Assembly (NCBI GenBank): GCA_003219395.1
Contig: QHOR01000035.1
Location: 1 to 8,574, forward strand
DNA: 8,574 bases
Reading direction: 5' to 3'
Source of the DNA: Verrucomicrobiota bacterium
Lineage (GTDB): Bacteria; Verrucomicrobiota; Verrucomicrobiia; Chthoniobacterales; UBA10450
The translations under genes and the position numbers were made by a program. Shown one piece after another: positions 6,492-8,574 of the stretch. The notes beneath the pieces were generated by a model that saw only the letters and a list, made by a program, of their open reading frames with translations, was not told the DNA's origin and did not search any database. The stretch's first letter is position 1. Each line of letters starts with the position of its first letter.

Positions 6492-8574
6492 TCATTCTCC
6501 TTCAGACGACGGATCGAAGTTCAAATCGAAGCCAAATTTCGGGAATGCCTTAAGCGTTATGGTGAAGATGACGCCATATTCCTTTGAGCCAGAATTGTCG
6601 CGTATCACGCCACCGAATGAGGCAACCCAACTGGATAGGTCTCGGTAAATGGAATAGCGCTGCTGTTCGAGAACCCCGGTTGCTCCTTCATATTGCTCCT
6701 GAACTCCAACGGCCCAGTTATCGTCGATCCGGTAATAACCACCGACCACGAACAAGCTGCTGTTGTCGAAGAAGGGATTGCCATTCAAATAGCGGTGCGC
6801 AACGGTCAGTTGCAGATTGGCTATCGGTTGAACGTTCGCAATCGTATCGACTTCGGTAAATCCCTTGTCGAACGCCGGCACCTGAGAATTGATCTGGAAT
6901 GACATCCAGGGCAGCGGTGTAAACCGGAGGTTGTTAACAAGATTTGAGTAATCCGTGGGCTCATAGGGGTTCTCGAAATTCACGTCAACGAAGCTATCGA
7001 GTTCCAGCCAGGTGATTGTTGCGTCATCGCGGCGAGTCTCCAAACGGTTGCGAACGCCGACGCGCCATACTGTCCAATCAGCAATTGAGTCGATGCTTGT
7101 AAATTGCGGAAAGTCAATCGCCCGTGGCTGGGTCGAAGGCTGAAACCGATCAAACCCCAAAACCGCCGTTGGGTTAGGCCCATCCTCTTTCACGTACGAA
7201 AAGTTCGTGAAGGGTTGAATGACGTGCATAAGTCCATCGAGACCGACTGCCCGGCTTTGCACGTCCTCCCATTTACGCGATATCTTAAACGAGGCTTCGG
7301 CACCTGTGTCGAAAACCGAGCGAAATGTGTCTCCGTCGAACTTAACTGGATTAGCTAGCGTTGGAGGCGGTAGAATAAAGTTAGGCTCAAGCGGATTTGA
7401 TGGCGGGATAAACATTGTTGATCCCAAATCCCATGTCTTGCCGTAATAAGTGCCACGATAGCCAACGCGTGGCACGATTGAGAGCCAGCCAAAGTATGTA
7501 TTTGGATAAGTGAGTTGATGGAAGGTGTCGAAACGATATGTCCCATAATTCTCAAAACCTGAATCCTGAGGGAATTGCAGCCGTAAATTAGCAAGGCCGG
7601 TTTCACCTTCGTAAAAAATCGGTCCACCAAAAAGGCCGTGACGTTTGATGTCCAATACCACTTCGGGCGAACGTTCTGTTGTAGTAAAAAACTCGTTCGC
7701 CTGAAAACGTTCGATCGCGGTCAGGGTATAGAAAGGATCCGTCTTTGCCACTGCGAGCACATTGTCCGGAACCGGATCGATACGGAACTCTCCTTGAAAG
7801 AAATCCTGCATGACATATGGATCGCTGAGCTTGGTGAGATTGGTGATGCCGTATATATCGTCTGTAAAGTTGGTTGTATCTGCCAGGCTAAGCCGGTACC
7901 GACCGGTGGGTACGTCCTTTCGCGGAATCGCGGTTTCGTTCAGTAGCGGATTCTGGTCTTGAAGATAATACGTTTTTATTCGTGCCTGGCTGTCATTGAA
8001 GTAATCTATGGTCGAGTCAAAGCCTACGGCGACACCGCGCCGCTGGCGGTAATCTAGCCGTAGCCGCCCCCTGATGTGCGCTGTGATTGGGAAAGTCACT
8101 TGGGTGAGCAGTGAGGGCCCCCACGAGCTCAAATACGCCGGCGAAACAGTGAAGCTAAATGCTTCGTTGAGCGATTGGTAAAGGTACGGCCACCAAAAAA
8201 TAGGCACCTTCCCCACGTACGCGGTTACGTACTGGAAAATCACGCGATCGTTCTCGTAGACGCGAATGGTTCGCGCGTGGAGATGGAAGTCGGGTTTCGG
8301 TGAATCGTCCGTCGTAAAGTTGCCGTCTTTAATCAGGTAAGCATTGTCAGAAATTGAGGTCACCTGCTTACCGCTTAGAAAATAAGGCTGCGACTCTGTC
8401 CGGGCAGTGACCGCTCTGATTCTTTTCGTCTCAGTGTTGTAAATGCCGCTGTCGGCGATGTACAGACTGGTATCCCGATAGATTCGCACGTGTCCCCTTA
8501 ACTCCACGTCGTGCGTGCTGGGATTGTATTGTGCGTAATCGGCGTAGATGTCTGTATTGCCGATGTGGATCGCG
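6492..8574 (-). CDS. lptD: LPS-assembly outer-membrane protein LptD (5' partial)
   Basis: LptD is the outer-membrane beta-barrel which, with the lipoprotein LptE, takes LPS from the LptA bridge and inserts it into the outer leaflet. The frame stays open to the window edge: before the possible GTG start at 8505-8507 it reads AIHIGNTDIYADYAQYNPST, a typical OstA/LptA-like segment, so that GTG is internal and the true start with its signal peptide lies outside. There are 693 residues in view. About the first 125 complete the OstA jellyroll domain, ending at VPIFWWPYLYQSL (visible residues 123-135), the counterpart of the PvFYlPYl motif that leads into the barrel. The rest is a long series of alternating amphipathic strands rich in Tyr, Phe, Trp and Asn, as expected for a 26-strand barrel. 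It ends in a charged tail after FDLNF. No cysteine occurs in the visible part, unlike E. coli LptD with its C-terminal disulfide pair. ugd follows 82 bp downstream. Confidence 0.92.
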   Translation of the reverse strand, partial: AIHIGNTDIYADYAQYNPSTHDVELRGHVRIYRDTSLYIADSGIYNTETKRIRAVTARTESQPYFLSGKQVTSISDNAYLIKDGNFTTDDSPKPDFHLHARTIRVYENDRVIFQYVTAYVGKVPIFWWPYLYQSLNEAFSFTVSPAYLSSWGPSLLTQVTFPITAHIRGRLRLDYRQRRGVAVGFDSTIDYFNDSQARIKTYYLQDQNPLLNETAIPRKDVPTGRYRLSLADTTNFTDDIYGITNLTKLSDPYVMQDFFQGEFRIDPVPDNVLAVAKTDPFYTLTAIERFQANEFFTTTERSPEVVLDIKRHGLFGGPIFYEGETGLANLRLQFPQDSGFENYGTYRFDTFHQLTYPNTYFGWLSIVPRVGYRGTYYGKTWDLGSTMFIPPSNPLEPNFILPPPTLANPVKFDGDTFRSVFDTGAEASFKISRKWEDVQSRAVGLDGLMHVIQPFTNFSYVKEDGPNPTAVLGFDRFQPSTQPRAIDFPQFTSIDSIADWTVWRVGVRNRLETRRDDATITWLELDSFVDVNFENPYEPTDYSNLVNNLRFTPLPWMSFQINSQVPAFDKGFTEVDTIANVQPIANLQLTVAHRYLNGNPFFDNSSLFVVGGYYRIDDNWAVGVQEQYEGATGVLEQQRYSIYRDLSSWVASFGGVIRDNSGSKEYGVIFTITLKAFPKFGFDLNFDPSSEGE

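Noticed and set aside
8505..8507. GTG as the lptD start
   Set aside because: The upstream in-frame codons to the window edge encode typical OstA-domain sequence, so this GTG is an internal valine codon.
1..8574. Mobile element, CRISPR array or defence system
   Set aside because: No direct repeats with spacers, no transposase or integrase motifs, no tRNA, and no nuclease or toxin-like genes; four of the five genes are conserved chromosomal functions.

Overview
The window looks like chromosomal DNA from a diderm (Gram-negative-type) bacterium. The best support is a gene for the outer-membrane LPS-assembly protein LptD, next to a UDP-glucose dehydrogenase that makes a surface-sugar precursor. 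The style of the proteins (a long TPR / Pro-Ala-rich single-pass membrane protein, an LptD without C-terminal cysteines, genes without clear Shine-Dalgarno sites) suggests the PVC group, most likely Verrucomicrobiota. That is an inference from general appearance, not from a marker gene. I see no rRNA, tRNA, CRISPR array, insertion sequence or phage gene.

Layout. Bases 1-2565 (+ strand) hold the 3' part of one large gene: TPR repeats, a Pro/Ala/Ser/Thr linker, one transmembrane helix, a basic block, a strongly acidic block, a proline-rich hinge and a C-terminal domain of short degenerate repeats that I do not recognise. It converges on a run of four minus-strand genes. In transcription order these are lptD (8574 down to 6492, 5' end outside the window), ugd (6409-5096), rsmB (5081-3828) and an M29-family aminopeptidase (3707-2607). 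The gaps along the minus strand are 82, 14 and 120 bp. The 41-bp gap between the convergent genes has no convincing terminator. No gene-free stretch exceeds 120 bp.

How the genes fit together. LptD inserts LPS into the outer leaflet, and Ugd supplies UDP-glucuronate for acidic surface sugars, so the upstream half of the run has an envelope theme. RsmB (16S rRNA m5C methylation) and the aminopeptidase (peptide recycling) are housekeeping functions. They are probably co-transcribed by position rather than linked by pathway; the 14-bp ugd-rsmB gap makes a shared transcript likely for that pair.

The least explained item is the C-terminal third of the TPR protein. It has five copies of a roughly 33-residue unit with the core pattern [SP]-F-x-[ILMV]-x-x-[LIM], and an additional 11-residue half-unit in copies 1 and 4. 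The adjoining linker is split into a basic and an acidic block. The rest of the window is ordinary conserved gene content.
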